Source: a virus
DNA length: 51,303 nucleotides
IMG/VR virus record: IMGVR_UViG_3300046167_000984
Location: 1-51,303 of that record
Direction: 5' to 3' (one strand)
The notes under the pieces were generated by a model, which was given only the letters and a program-made list of their open reading frames with translations, was not told the origin of the DNA and searched no databases. The position numbers and the translations under genes are program-made. Positions within the stretch are counted from its first letter, which is position 1. Each line of letters opens with the position of its first letter. Shown piece after piece: positions 33,701-40,536 of the stretch.

Positions 33701-34297
33701 TACTTTGATAATATCCTTGAAGCATTCATAGGCAAGACAGATAGTATTACTGGTGAAGATTTGAAAGTAGCAACAAGAGAGGGTGAGATATATGATGCTA
33801 ACCCCTTTGCTAGAATCTTTGGTCTAACTATAAAGCAAGGTCGTACTGCTACTGAGAAAGCATACTCTATGTCTGAGATGCAAGCTTGGACTGCTAATGA
33901 GAGATCTAAACTACCTGCATACGATAGAGCATTCAACGGTATGTTAGCACCTATCTTAGAGAGACAGACGCAGAGACTTTTAAGGACAGAGAAGTTTATG
34001 AAAGCTGACCTGCCTGAAAGACGCGGTATGTTAAAGGCTGTACTACGTAGCGCTAAGAAGCAGATACGTGAGAAGTTGGACAGTGGTTATACTACAGGGG
34101 ATAACGTTAAGCTAAGAGCCGTATATAAAGCACAGTCAAAGTTCTCTAAAGAGATAACATCAGAAGCTAAGAAAGTAATGAAAGAAAAGTTTGGTGTGAG
34201 TGGTGAAATAGAAGACTACTCTTTCGCTGAGCTAGATCTATTTATAAGTTATAGTGAGCATCTCAAAGATGCCTATGACGAAGCAGGTCAGTTATAA
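30791..34297 (+). CDS. giant internal core or DNA-ejection protein, 1168 aa
   Basis: The largest helical protein of the late module and the last gene before the terminator, as gp16-type core proteins are in podoviruses. It has long Ala/Lys/Arg-rich helices and an amphipathic Ala/Gly segment (YVFAAASDPTNYLGILTGGI). Later segments include TTALNVAGFSQYYVGQTVAD and TILPFGRFFNNVVATAYQWS, as in large ejection proteins of marine podoviruses. I see no transglycosylase motif here; that activity is apparently carried by the gene at 27129. Confidence 0.8.
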   Translation: MNYFEQKEYMKNLYSGVDTSTKKEYETLSFDPEETLSVDDLRKDYKYNSPIRDYMIERMGVDYQTKSDEDVVDDFVKHMRYFNSNTVMTAGEVRFVTKANDRQKETARKAYQIYDQLGNVFVNDGLMGAVKGVGDYVFAAASDPTNYLGILTGGIGRAAAGGVQVSGKQVIKAAVRRAGREALQSGATKQAAIDAGRKAGREAAARAAARGMTKKRTQGVYDKVSKLIETEAMKTIPKDAMKKAQQDLFKSAATKSLYATTALDATAAVYQDIANQEARLEVGAQDSFSKTQSAFSALLGGVAGGAQLITRKLGAGKSGFEDTRTETEKLAQNTIDLYAPILKKADTPEAAKAIRKAADKWNAKVARGKKGRGEILDDSQLIREIMFGDPDELKPGEIGGLVGVFRAKGYKVGKEVHISDVMTNVANSLTQKELKDINKSIGKHTGFNFGNLTGTRVKLGDLMADRFSEAGKTLQVASQVSKTLNAGLLAAETKIKLQSNTIKKAEEAEKTLADGTKVPKPAEPIRYGQSVWKRLLVSSPATTALNVAGFSQYYVGQTVADLFSSTALMTKGLAQSVTNRSAAQESFRQARALSSLQVQKIRNLMDPYTTRDAYMKFLEDPENLNAQKVLFETMAGGVDASAKRYGMDPNNPTFRNVEAFTRAMNQITGVRIQDTFTKSQMFMTDMDKYLRLKRGVTLKEALLSDDIIIDDEVISGALDTTLKSVFAKDYTTAEQPELLRTAAKFVETVSNTPGLGTILPFGRFFNNVVATAYQWSFLSAPETLLKPVFKRMAKTEGVDNITEMDAAARTIVGTAGLALAAQYDKERRDDGLGVFEINIGGGKIIDAKNTYPFSAFLAAGRIVNMKMNGETVPPELIQEMGTQVAVGQLAKDAQFGNDLNNILDVLINQDEGARGAQFNAFQKTFGNILAGTTRPLDAVNKIVGFAMGTDTAKDVRQADGLGLFTQTSTKYFDNILEAFIGKTDSITGEDLKVATREGEIYDANPFARIFGLTIKQGRTATEKAYSMSEMQAWTANERSKLPAYDRAFNGMLAPILERQTQRLLRTEKFMKADLPERRGMLKAVLRSAKKQIREKLDSGYTTGDNVKLRAVYKAQSKFSKEITSEAKKVMKEKFGVSGEIEDYSFAELDLFISYSEHLKDAYDEAGQL

Positions 34298-34308
34298 ACA
34301 AAGAGAGA

Positions 34309-34336
34309 GGGGGCTAAGAAGCCCCCTTATTTTATT
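34309..34336 (+). terminator. strong terminator between convergent modules
   Basis: GGGGGCT (34309-34315) pairs with AGCCCCC (34320-34326) around an AAGA loop, and TTATTTTATT follows. It ends plus-strand late transcription 12 bases after the last late gene. On the minus strand the hairpin is followed by CTCTCTCTTT, so it may work in both directions. Confidence 0.9.
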
Positions 34337-34533
34337 CCATGTATGTCAGCTGATAACCTAGCCCACATCTTTGCTTCCAGTACCTTCTCCCTAGCTCTCT
34401 CCTTTTCCCTACAGTCGTGTAAGTTGTTTAAGATGTAGTTGTCTAGATCACGCACTTCTTTGTTAAGCCCTGTGTTAAACTTATTACTCTTAGTCTTAAC
34501 AAAGTTATTTGCCTCTAGCTCTATCTTCTTCAT
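34327..34533 (-). CDS. Acb2-like (REK..A...LEAxMWA) small protein, candidate anti-CBASS, 68 aa
   Basis: The C-terminal half, DCREKERAREKVLEAKMWAR, matches the helical-hairpin signature SREKSLAxTKLEEAxMWA of the Acb2/Tad1 hairpin family. Characterised Acb2 proteins soak up cyclic oligonucleotides and so block CBASS defence. The N-terminal helix (LNKEVRDLDNYILNNLHD) also fits the family. At 68 aa it is near the usual size. It is the last gene of the minus-strand operon, starting at an ATGA overlap with the endonuclease VII gene. Substitutions in the core (ERAREKV for the usual SLALTKL) make ligand binding uncertain. Confidence 0.6.
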   Translation of the reverse strand: MKKIELEANNFVKTKSNKFNTGLNKEVRDLDNYILNNLHDCREKERAREKVLEAKMWARLSADIHGIK

Positions 34534-34976
34534 TCTTTATTTTCTACTTTCTTTAGGTAGTCTATTGCTCGTTGCAATCCCTCAAGATCATCGCCTAGTA
34601 AACCTATACCACGATTACAACTGCTACAGAGATGCCCTCTATATGTTTCTGTAGTATGACAGTGATCTAGGTGAAGCTTCTCTCCTCTAAGATCTTTTGC
34701 ATCTACACCACAGCAAGCACACTTACCAAGAGCTTTATGACCATGTAACTTCGTAAGAAAATGTTGTACGTTTCTAGCGTTGTTATTACAAGGTTTACAT
34801 TTGTTATGTAAGTGCTCGTTAATACTACCATCTTTTGATAGGTTACGAACTGCTACATGAAAGTTTTCCTTTGTTTCAGGTAAGACTTCTTTACATGCGG
34901 TACATCTTTTATGCCTAACATAGTCTGGTTCTTTTTCTTCTATATGCTCAAACAAATCGAACTTTAGTTGCATCAT
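34530..34976 (-). CDS. endonuclease VII-like (HNH) junction resolvase, 148 aa
   Basis: The HNH core is LHLDHCHTTETYRGHLCSSC followed by NRGIGLLGDDLEGLQRAIDY, the characteristic signature of T4 endonuclease VII. Zn-binding pairs CTACK, CKPC and CACC are visible upstream. The enzyme cleaves branched DNA and resolves junctions before packaging. Here a T7-type endonuclease I gene is also present. Size is close to T4 gp49 (157 aa). It is coupled by ATGA to genes on both sides. Confidence 0.88.
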   Translation of the reverse strand: MMQLKFDLFEHIEEKEPDYVRHKRCTACKEVLPETKENFHVAVRNLSKDGSINEHLHNKCKPCNNNARNVQHFLTKLHGHKALGKCACCGVDAKDLRGEKLHLDHCHTTETYRGHLCSSCNRGIGLLGDDLEGLQRAIDYLKKVENKE

Positions 34977-35173
34977 GTATCCTCTGGTAGAGCGTTACAC
35001 ATAGGTAATATAAAAACTTTTTCAGTAAGTTCTTCTGGTAAGTATGTATATACACTTGTCATTGCACGTGCTGCACCATCAATACAGCTATCATATGTAT
35101 CATACAGGATAGGTGAGGCTTTTATTGTTGGCTCCTCACCCACCATGAATGCTATAAGCACAAGAACATACAT
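34973..35173 (-). CDS. hypothetical protein, probable N-terminal signal, 66 aa
   Basis: A short hydrophobic N-terminus (MYVLVLIAFMVG) without basic residues is followed by a polar part with two cysteines. It may be an exported or membrane-associated protein, but no family is recognised. The start overlaps the upstream stop as TAATG and the stop overlaps the endonuclease VII start as ATGA. Confidence 0.55.
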   Translation of the reverse strand: MYVLVLIAFMVGEEPTIKASPILYDTYDSCIDGAARAMTSVYTYLPEELTEKVFILPMCNALPEDT

Positions 35174-35325
35174 TATTCTTGCTCTTCAGAATCAAACTTA
35201 TCTTTGACGTAATCTACCCCCTGTGTTACTTTAGGTTCTACATAATTATAAGTAGAACTACCTACATTACTAGCTACGTCAATAGCTGCAATACCTACAA
35301 AAAACATTACTAAAACTTCAACCAT
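35173..35325 (-). CDS. small membrane-anchored protein, 50 aa
   Basis: The ORF begins MVEVLVMFFVGIAAIDVASN, one hydrophobic segment, then an acidic tail (VTQGVDYVKDKFDSEEQE). It overlaps the glutaredoxin gene by 8 bases and is followed by TAATG coupling. The context and coupling argue that it is real. Function unknown. Confidence 0.5.
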   Translation of the reverse strand: MVEVLVMFFVGIAAIDVASNVGSSTYNYVEPKVTQGVDYVKDKFDSEEQE

Positions 35326-35545
35326 CTAAGTGTTCCTTCAGTTTGTTATAATCACCAATATGGTGACCTTCATTATCCCAGACTTGGGGTACAGTATTCA
35401 TACCTGCCTTTAACATTAGTGTTAACAACCACCTACTACTAACTGTATCAATAGAGTAAGGCATAAACGCTATGCCTTTCTCCTCTAGTAAGTTCTTTGC
35501 TTTGTTACAGAACTCACAACTACTTGTTCCTAATACTATATACAT
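35318..35545 (-). CDS. glutaredoxin-like protein, 75 aa
   Basis: A short thioredoxin-fold protein with the CxxC redox site CEFC at residues 10-13 and the cis-proline motif TVPQVW near 51-56, then a GDYNKLKEHL helix. It matches small phage glutaredoxins. It lies 3 bases downstream of the class II ribonucleotide reductase gene, which needs dithiol electrons to recycle its active-site cysteines, so it is probably that enzyme's reductant. Confidence 0.85.
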   Translation of the reverse strand: MYIVLGTSSCEFCNKAKNLLEEKGIAFMPYSIDTVSSRWLLTLMLKAGMNTVPQVWDNEGHHIGDYNKLKEHLDG

Positions 35546-35548
35546 AGT

Positions 35549-37477
35549 CTATACCAAATCTACTATTTCACAAGAGTCTCCAGAGCAAGCCATTGTTTGC
35601 ATAGACACTGTGTTATCTTCACTCTCGTAGTCTGACAACTCTGACCAATCAATACTGGTAGGCATCTTTGAGAGTAATTCTTTGTACTCTTTCTTATCTA
35701 TCTCTTGGTAAGGCGCTTGCTGGTATGAGTGATCTGAGTGTGGCAAAAATGACACACCTGACATTTCATCAAAGTGTTTGTACACGAATGCACCTACATC
35801 CATCCACTCCTCATCACGTACTGTTATAGTAACAGATGGCTTATGCTCACACCAGTGTCGTTGATATGCAAGCCACAACTCTAACTGCTCCACAGCCGAC
35901 ATAACATTACGTGTCACTGACTTCTCAGGCGACTTAACTGGGAAGCTAAACACAACTGTAGAGTCAGGCTTCATAACACATGGTTCATTAGGTATACCTC
36001 TATCAATCATAAACTGAGTTAGAGGATCTTTATTGTCACCACGTACAGTACGAATATAGTATGGGCTATGTCTCGCATGGATTCCACTGGCGCTATCTAC
36101 AAGCTGTGAAACCGTGCCGCTAGGTTTTACGCAGCTGATAGCAGCACTGGCAGGTATACCTAGTAGGTTAGCCCAATCCCGATTAGTTTCTACAGCAACA
36201 GAACGTAGGTGCTCTAGTGTCTTCTTCAGACCTTTGTTCTTCTGTGTCATTAATGGGTTGTCCATGATACCTGTCATAGATACACCAAGCAATCTCTCTT
36301 CTGCTGTATTGTTCTGCCATACTTTACGTAGGTAAGGAAACTTAATCATAGTAGATTGTATTGTACCTAAGATAGTAGCAAGTCTAACCTTACGCTCAAG
36401 ATCTTCTAGTGTATCAGTAGCACGTACTACACACTCCGTTAGGTTACAGAACTGGTATGGGCGTAAAATTATCTCACTGCAAGGGTTGCAGCCGAACTCG
36501 TAGTTAGGATCACGTCTACCATTCTTAGCCGCTTGTACCTTAGATGCCTGTCTGTTAAAGATACCACGCTCACCAGACTTAGACTCAACCAGAGACAACC
36601 ATTCACGCATGAATGTTTCCATGTCTGGCTTCTCACTGTAAGCTACTGAGTTGTTAGCTAATGCTCTATGTCCTGCAGTTTCCCACCACTGTCCTGACTT
36701 AGCATGACGCATTCTATCATCAGATAAATTACTCAATGAAATCATAGCACTACGGCGTACACCACCAACAACAACTATCTGACCTATGAAACACATAAGG
36801 TCGTGACATTCCATAGAGCTAAGCTTACGTCCTTGCGCTCCCTTGAAAGTAGCTACAGCGAAGTTAAATAGTTCTACTAACGGCGCTGGTCCTGATGCTC
36901 TACCGCCAAACGTTTTTAGTCTTGCACCTGCAGGACGAACCTGAGACACATCCCACTTAGGTATTTCACCAGCCCATAGGAGTGCAAGAACTTGACGGAA
37001 CCCCTTAGCCCAGCCTTCTTTGCTGTCCTTAACGACGACGACAGACTCACTGTCGAAAAGATCAGGGACTTCTGGGAGCTTTGTGATGAACTGTCTCTCA
37101 ACAGAGAAGCCAACACCCGTACCACAGAGAAGGATATACATAGCTTCATCGAAGGACTTAGGGTCATCTACGGGTAAGTAGCTACAATTATATCCTGCTG
37201 TATTGTCGCGGTCTAAAGCTAAACCAGCAGTCATCATCGCTCGCATACTAGGCATTATTTCCTGGCCCAGTATAGCCTGTTCAAGGTTCATTACATCTGT
37301 ATTAGCAAAACAACTATCGGCTGAAACTACTCCACGATCAAGCGCCTTGCGAACTACGTTATCCATGTAACGTCCTACTGTCTCTCCCCAAGACTCACGG
37401 CCTTTGCCATCAAAGTACTTGGCATAGCGTGACTTGTGTATGAATGCTTGATAGTCTGTTGGTAATTGGTTACTCAT
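35549..37477 (-). CDS. nrdJ: adenosylcobalamin-dependent (class II) ribonucleotide reductase
   Basis: The protein converts ribonucleotides to deoxyribonucleotides without O2. FGCNPCSEIILRPYQFCNLT carries the catalytic Cys and Glu, ILLCGTGVGFSVERQ is the conserved N-terminal block, and CSGDSC near the C-terminus provides the swinging redox cysteines. At 642 aa with this order it fits the monomeric B12-dependent type. No beta-subunit gene is present, as expected. It is coupled by ATGA to the MazG-like gene and followed by glutaredoxin. The host or community must supply cobalamin. Confidence 0.93.
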   Translation of the reverse strand: MSNQLPTDYQAFIHKSRYAKYFDGKGRESWGETVGRYMDNVVRKALDRGVVSADSCFANTDVMNLEQAILGQEIMPSMRAMMTAGLALDRDNTAGYNCSYLPVDDPKSFDEAMYILLCGTGVGFSVERQFITKLPEVPDLFDSESVVVVKDSKEGWAKGFRQVLALLWAGEIPKWDVSQVRPAGARLKTFGGRASGPAPLVELFNFAVATFKGAQGRKLSSMECHDLMCFIGQIVVVGGVRRSAMISLSNLSDDRMRHAKSGQWWETAGHRALANNSVAYSEKPDMETFMREWLSLVESKSGERGIFNRQASKVQAAKNGRRDPNYEFGCNPCSEIILRPYQFCNLTECVVRATDTLEDLERKVRLATILGTIQSTMIKFPYLRKVWQNNTAEERLLGVSMTGIMDNPLMTQKNKGLKKTLEHLRSVAVETNRDWANLLGIPASAAISCVKPSGTVSQLVDSASGIHARHSPYYIRTVRGDNKDPLTQFMIDRGIPNEPCVMKPDSTVVFSFPVKSPEKSVTRNVMSAVEQLELWLAYQRHWCEHKPSVTITVRDEEWMDVGAFVYKHFDEMSGVSFLPHSDHSYQQAPYQEIDKKEYKELLSKMPTSIDWSELSDYESEDNTVSMQTMACSGDSCEIVDLV

Positions 37478-37830
37478 CTATTATCTCCTGATCCTTTTAT
37501 TACACCACGTGCAGCGCGGCTGTTTAGTTTGTACATATTCCTTTGTATTATATCCTGTAGGTCACTGTCAAAGTAATTAGCTATAGCAACTGTATAAAAT
37601 AATACGTCACCACATTCTTTGAGAATACCCTCTTCATCATTAGTATTATCACGCAGTACACGCTTTATCTTGCCATGTAATTCTCCTACTTCCTCACACA
37701 ACCCTAATAGGTTTTCCATTAGCCTATCCTCAGGTTTTGTTACAATCATACTCTCAACAAAGTCGGAATACTCTGTTGGTGTTGAGTCTATTAGATTGTT
37801 TATTGCTTCTATGTCTTCTCTAGCAATCAT
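37474..37830 (-). CDS. MazG-like nucleotide pyrophosphohydrolase, 118 aa
   Basis: The metal-binding pattern LCEEVGELHGKIKR, then ILKECGDVLFYTVAIANYF, matches EExxE and ExxD boxes of all-alpha MazG-like pyrophosphohydrolases. These hydrolyse NTPs or dNTPs to monophosphates; in phages they may supply nucleotides or alter stringent signalling. Placement immediately before the reductase supports nucleotide metabolism. Substrate cannot be told from sequence. Confidence 0.8.
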   Translation of the reverse strand: MIAREDIEAINNLIDSTPTEYSDFVESMIVTKPEDRLMENLLGLCEEVGELHGKIKRVLRDNTNDEEGILKECGDVLFYTVAIANYFDSDLQDIIQRNMYKLNSRAARGVIKGSGDNR

Positions 37831-37994
37831 TTTCTTTCCTTAACATTTAAATTTTCTATATTCATATCGTCTACATCGTATATAACATCTGTTATTAGAT
37901 CGTGTACATCTTTTTCATGGCTGTTGTTAGCGGAAGACAGTATATTATTGTTGTCTTCTACCTTAGCTACAAATGTAACATTAAACTTTTTCAT
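37827..37994 (-). CDS. hypothetical acidic protein, 55 aa
   Basis: The ORF begins MKKFNVTFVAKVEDNNNILS, then an acidic helix HDLITDVIYDVDDMNIENLN and a basic end. The pattern resembles small phage proteins with one beta hairpin and a helix. It is coupled by ATGA on both sides, which strongly supports translation. Function unknown. Confidence 0.6.
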   Translation of the reverse strand: MKKFNVTFVAKVEDNNNILSSANNSHEKDVHDLITDVIYDVDDMNIENLNVKERK

Positions 37995-38341
37995 GCACTA
38001 CCCTTTGTCTTCGTCCATCTGTTGAGTATAATAACATTGTCCTCTACCTTGTACCCAGTATCTGTTTCAATCAGAGCTTCTTTGTACTGATCTGGGAACA
38101 TCTCTCTCATAAGGTCACCTCGTAATTCTACAAAATCATCCCATGCATCAGGGTACTTATCTAAGAATGCTTGTGCTGCTGCCATAGTAAGAGCTTCCTC
38201 TAGTGCTGCTTTCATACCATCGTGTGTTTCAGCCTCGCCAAATACTAGACCTGTCTTGATGTGTCCTGTCCACTCACCCTCTTCTGTTAAAGGGTGTAGT
38301 ATAATAGCAACATCTCCAGGCTTTACTTCATAGCCCATCAT
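37991..38341 (-). CDS. hypothetical protein, 116 aa
   Basis: The N-terminal part (MGYEVKPGDVAIILHPLTEE) is beta-rich; the middle is helical (DGMKAALEEALTMAAAQAFL), and the end is charged. I recall similar proteins in replication modules of marine podoviruses, without known function. It lies between endonuclease I and the MazG-like gene in the coupled operon. Start overlaps the endonuclease stop as ATGA; MM at the start leaves two possible ATGs. Confidence 0.6.
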   Translation of the reverse strand: MMGYEVKPGDVAIILHPLTEEGEWTGHIKTGLVFGEAETHDGMKAALEEALTMAAAQAFLDKYPDAWDDFVELRGDLMREMFPDQYKEALIETDTGYKVEDNVIILNRWTKTKGSA

Positions 38342-38772
38342 AATCTCCTCTTCACTTTCACACGTTGATCTTTCATACGCTTACCCTTCTCTAATAGCCA
38401 ACCCTCAGGTATTACTCGATGCGCCCACTTGAATCCATTCTTCTCACACCAATCACAGTACCTACTCTTAGCACCCTTATATAGTTTAGAGTTTGCGTTA
38501 CTAAATACAAAACGTATATCTAGTTTAGGATGTTGCTTCTGTATTTCTACGTGCTTGCGCCTATCTCCAGAACTGAATAACCCTTTTGTCTCAATTATAA
38601 TACCGTTGTCTAATTCGAAGTCTGGTGTATAGGTGCGATACTTTAAATCTTCCCACTCTATCTTTAACTTTTCATAAGATACAATCTTCTGTCGTGTCTC
38701 TAAGAATGTAGCGGCCTCTAGCTCAAGGCCACTACGATAGTTTCTTCTGTTGTGTTTACGAACCACTGCCAT
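38338..38772 (-). CDS. T7 endonuclease I-like junction resolvase, 144 aa
   Basis: The protein matches phage T7 gp3: NYRSGLE, a PDFELDNGIIIETKG core (PD-(D/E)xK with ExK), and RRKHVEIQKQHPKLDIRFVF, ending in WCEKNGFKWAHRVIPEGWLL. Such enzymes cut Holliday junctions and degrade host DNA. I chose ATG 38772 (MAVVRKHNRRNYRSG) over TTG 38787. Length is close to T7 gp3 (149 aa). It overlaps the Cas4-like nuclease gene by 17 bases. Confidence 0.88.
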   Translation of the reverse strand: MAVVRKHNRRNYRSGLELEAATFLETRQKIVSYEKLKIEWEDLKYRTYTPDFELDNGIIIETKGLFSSGDRRKHVEIQKQHPKLDIRFVFSNANSKLYKGAKSRYCDWCEKNGFKWAHRVIPEGWLLEKGKRMKDQRVKVKRRL

Positions 38773-39619
38773 CTCCAACAAGTACATACTCTACAAGAGG
38801 TGCTTCTTTCTTACCCTTATACACACGTGAAGGTAGTTCCTGTAGATCCCAACACTTGTGCTTGAAGTCACACCAGTGACACTTAGAATTAAGTACTAGG
38901 TTACCACTAGGCTTCTTGAAGTATGTCTCAGGTACTGGCTCATAGCAACGCTTGAACGGTTCATCACTCTCGATGTAGTCCACAGTAGATTGGATGCTAT
39001 CTATTACAGCTTCCTTATCCACATCAGATGCGTCTACATACTTAAACTCACCGTTCCCTTTGTTGACTACCCACCAGCCACCTACATCCTTTCCTGCAGC
39101 TTCTGCATAGCCTACAAGCTGTGATACATAGCCAAAGCTATCGTCCTTGTTTAGAGACTCAAAGCTTTCAAACTTATTCTTATATGACCAAGGAGAGGCA
39201 GACTTAACATCGTCAATCTTTCCATCCATCTCCATATCATATTCACCCTTGATCTCCTGACCATTAGGTAACTTGAGTGTGACAATCTCATTGTCTTTAA
39301 AGTCTTGGTCTACTGCACGTAGTAACCCTTTGAACACAGCCTCAACTATATCACCAAGGATCATGTTCATTAAGAAGTGTGGTGGAAAAGGTCTACGATC
39401 TTCTGGATCATTCTTTTCAAACCACAACTGACAAGGTGCTTTACCAATGTTAGACATACGTAGTCGGAAGTCGCCACGTGGGGGTGAGTTAAACTGTTTG
39501 TTCAACGCCGCCTCAACATCAGCGGCAACCTGCTTGGTCACCGCCTCTGTCATGTTTGCTTCACCAGCCAAAGCCTTCTGCAGAAAACTGTAGATTGCTA
39601 ATTCTGCTGGGTGATTCAT
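38756..39619 (-). CDS. Cas4/RecB-like PD-(D/E)xK exonuclease, 287 aa
   Basis: A nuclease core is visible in GEYDMEMDGKIDDVKSASPW (D and E/D plus K) and SYVSQLVGYAEAAGK-like helix (QLxxY motif). A cysteine at APCQLWFEK and a C-terminal cluster CHWCDFKHKCW could bind a 4Fe-4S cluster as in Cas4 and AddB. This is the podoviral exonuclease, in the place of T7 gp6, that degrades host DNA and processes ends. It starts in an ATGA overlap with the upstream gene. Confidence 0.75.
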   Translation of the reverse strand: MNHPAELAIYSFLQKALAGEANMTEAVTKQVAADVEAALNKQFNSPPRGDFRLRMSNIGKAPCQLWFEKNDPEDRRPFPPHFLMNMILGDIVEAVFKGLLRAVDQDFKDNEIVTLKLPNGQEIKGEYDMEMDGKIDDVKSASPWSYKNKFESFESLNKDDSFGYVSQLVGYAEAAGKDVGGWWVVNKGNGEFKYVDASDVDKEAVIDSIQSTVDYIESDEPFKRCYEPVPETYFKKPSGNLVLNSKCHWCDFKHKCWDLQELPSRVYKGKKEAPLVEYVLVGDGSGS

Positions 39620-40494
39620 GGGCTTACCTCGATGAAGTCATTGTTGATAATGTCTGTTACTACAGACTCATCATCCTCAGACATAGCTTTGTCAAACCTC
39701 TCATGGTATAAGTCTAAGATCTTACCATTGCTGTACTCAATAAGCTCAATGAAATCTTTTAACATCTCATTGTCGCCCTCACCAAGATCAACCCTGTCAC
39801 CTGATGCTGCTTTGATCTTACCGAACTTAGCACCTGTAGGGATACTATCTTCTACACCCATGAACTTAACAGTAGACATGATAGGTAGTAAGTTCTTGCG
39901 TTTGAGTACACTCAACACACCATTGATACTCTTGAGTGAGTCTCGGTTCTTAACGTCCATTACAAATGGTACGTCTTTATACGCAGACTTATCCAGTGAT
40001 TCACCCTTCTCATTGATAGGATCATCAAGTGTTACTGTACCATAGTAAACGTTGACACGCTTAACACTACGGATAACCTGCTTAGTAGCATCATCTAAAG
40101 CTTGGAAGTCTTCGATCCAACCTGAGGGTCTACCCAAGTTGAAGCCACCTATGCTATCCTTCATATCACCATTGAGTGAGTTAGCTAAGACAGACTTCTC
40201 CATCTCTTCTGTTTCACTGTTCCAACGTTGCCACTGTTGGCGCTGGGCAAAGATACGTACTGTAATACCATTACTGTAGATCTTTTCGTCACCACGATTG
40301 AGGATGAATGCACCTACTGGTACTACCTCAGTCTTGATGGCCTTACCACCTACTTCAAGTTCACCCATAAGCGGTGAGTGTAGCATACCCATACGTGCTA
40401 TGGATGGTGTTGATTCACCACCTGATGTAGACACACCCATAAGTTCTGCCATTGATTGTCCGCGTTCATTCGCGATTGATAGTTCATTGCTCAT
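39616..40494 (-). CDS. hypothetical protein between nuclease and polymerase, possible ssDNA-binding protein, 292 aa
   Basis: No family is clearly recognised. The centre is beta-rich (KTEVVPVGAFILNRGDEKIY, VNVYYGTVTLDDPINEKG) and the C-terminus helical (MLKDFIELIEYSNGKILDLY). In marine podoviruses the protein at this position is sometimes annotated as a single-stranded DNA-binding protein. There is no acidic C-terminal tail typical of gp2.5, so the role is uncertain. AAGG lies ahead of the start. Confidence 0.45.
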   Translation of the reverse strand: MSNELSIANERGQSMAELMGVSTSGGESTPSIARMGMLHSPLMGELEVGGKAIKTEVVPVGAFILNRGDEKIYSNGITVRIFAQRQQWQRWNSETEEMEKSVLANSLNGDMKDSIGGFNLGRPSGWIEDFQALDDATKQVIRSVKRVNVYYGTVTLDDPINEKGESLDKSAYKDVPFVMDVKNRDSLKSINGVLSVLKRKNLLPIMSTVKFMGVEDSIPTGAKFGKIKAASGDRVDLGEGDNEMLKDFIELIEYSNGKILDLYHERFDKAMSEDDESVVTDIINNDFIEVSP

Positions 40495-40536
40495 TTCTAT
40501 ACCTTTCTATAGATTCAAAGAGTTCCTAGTTATACA

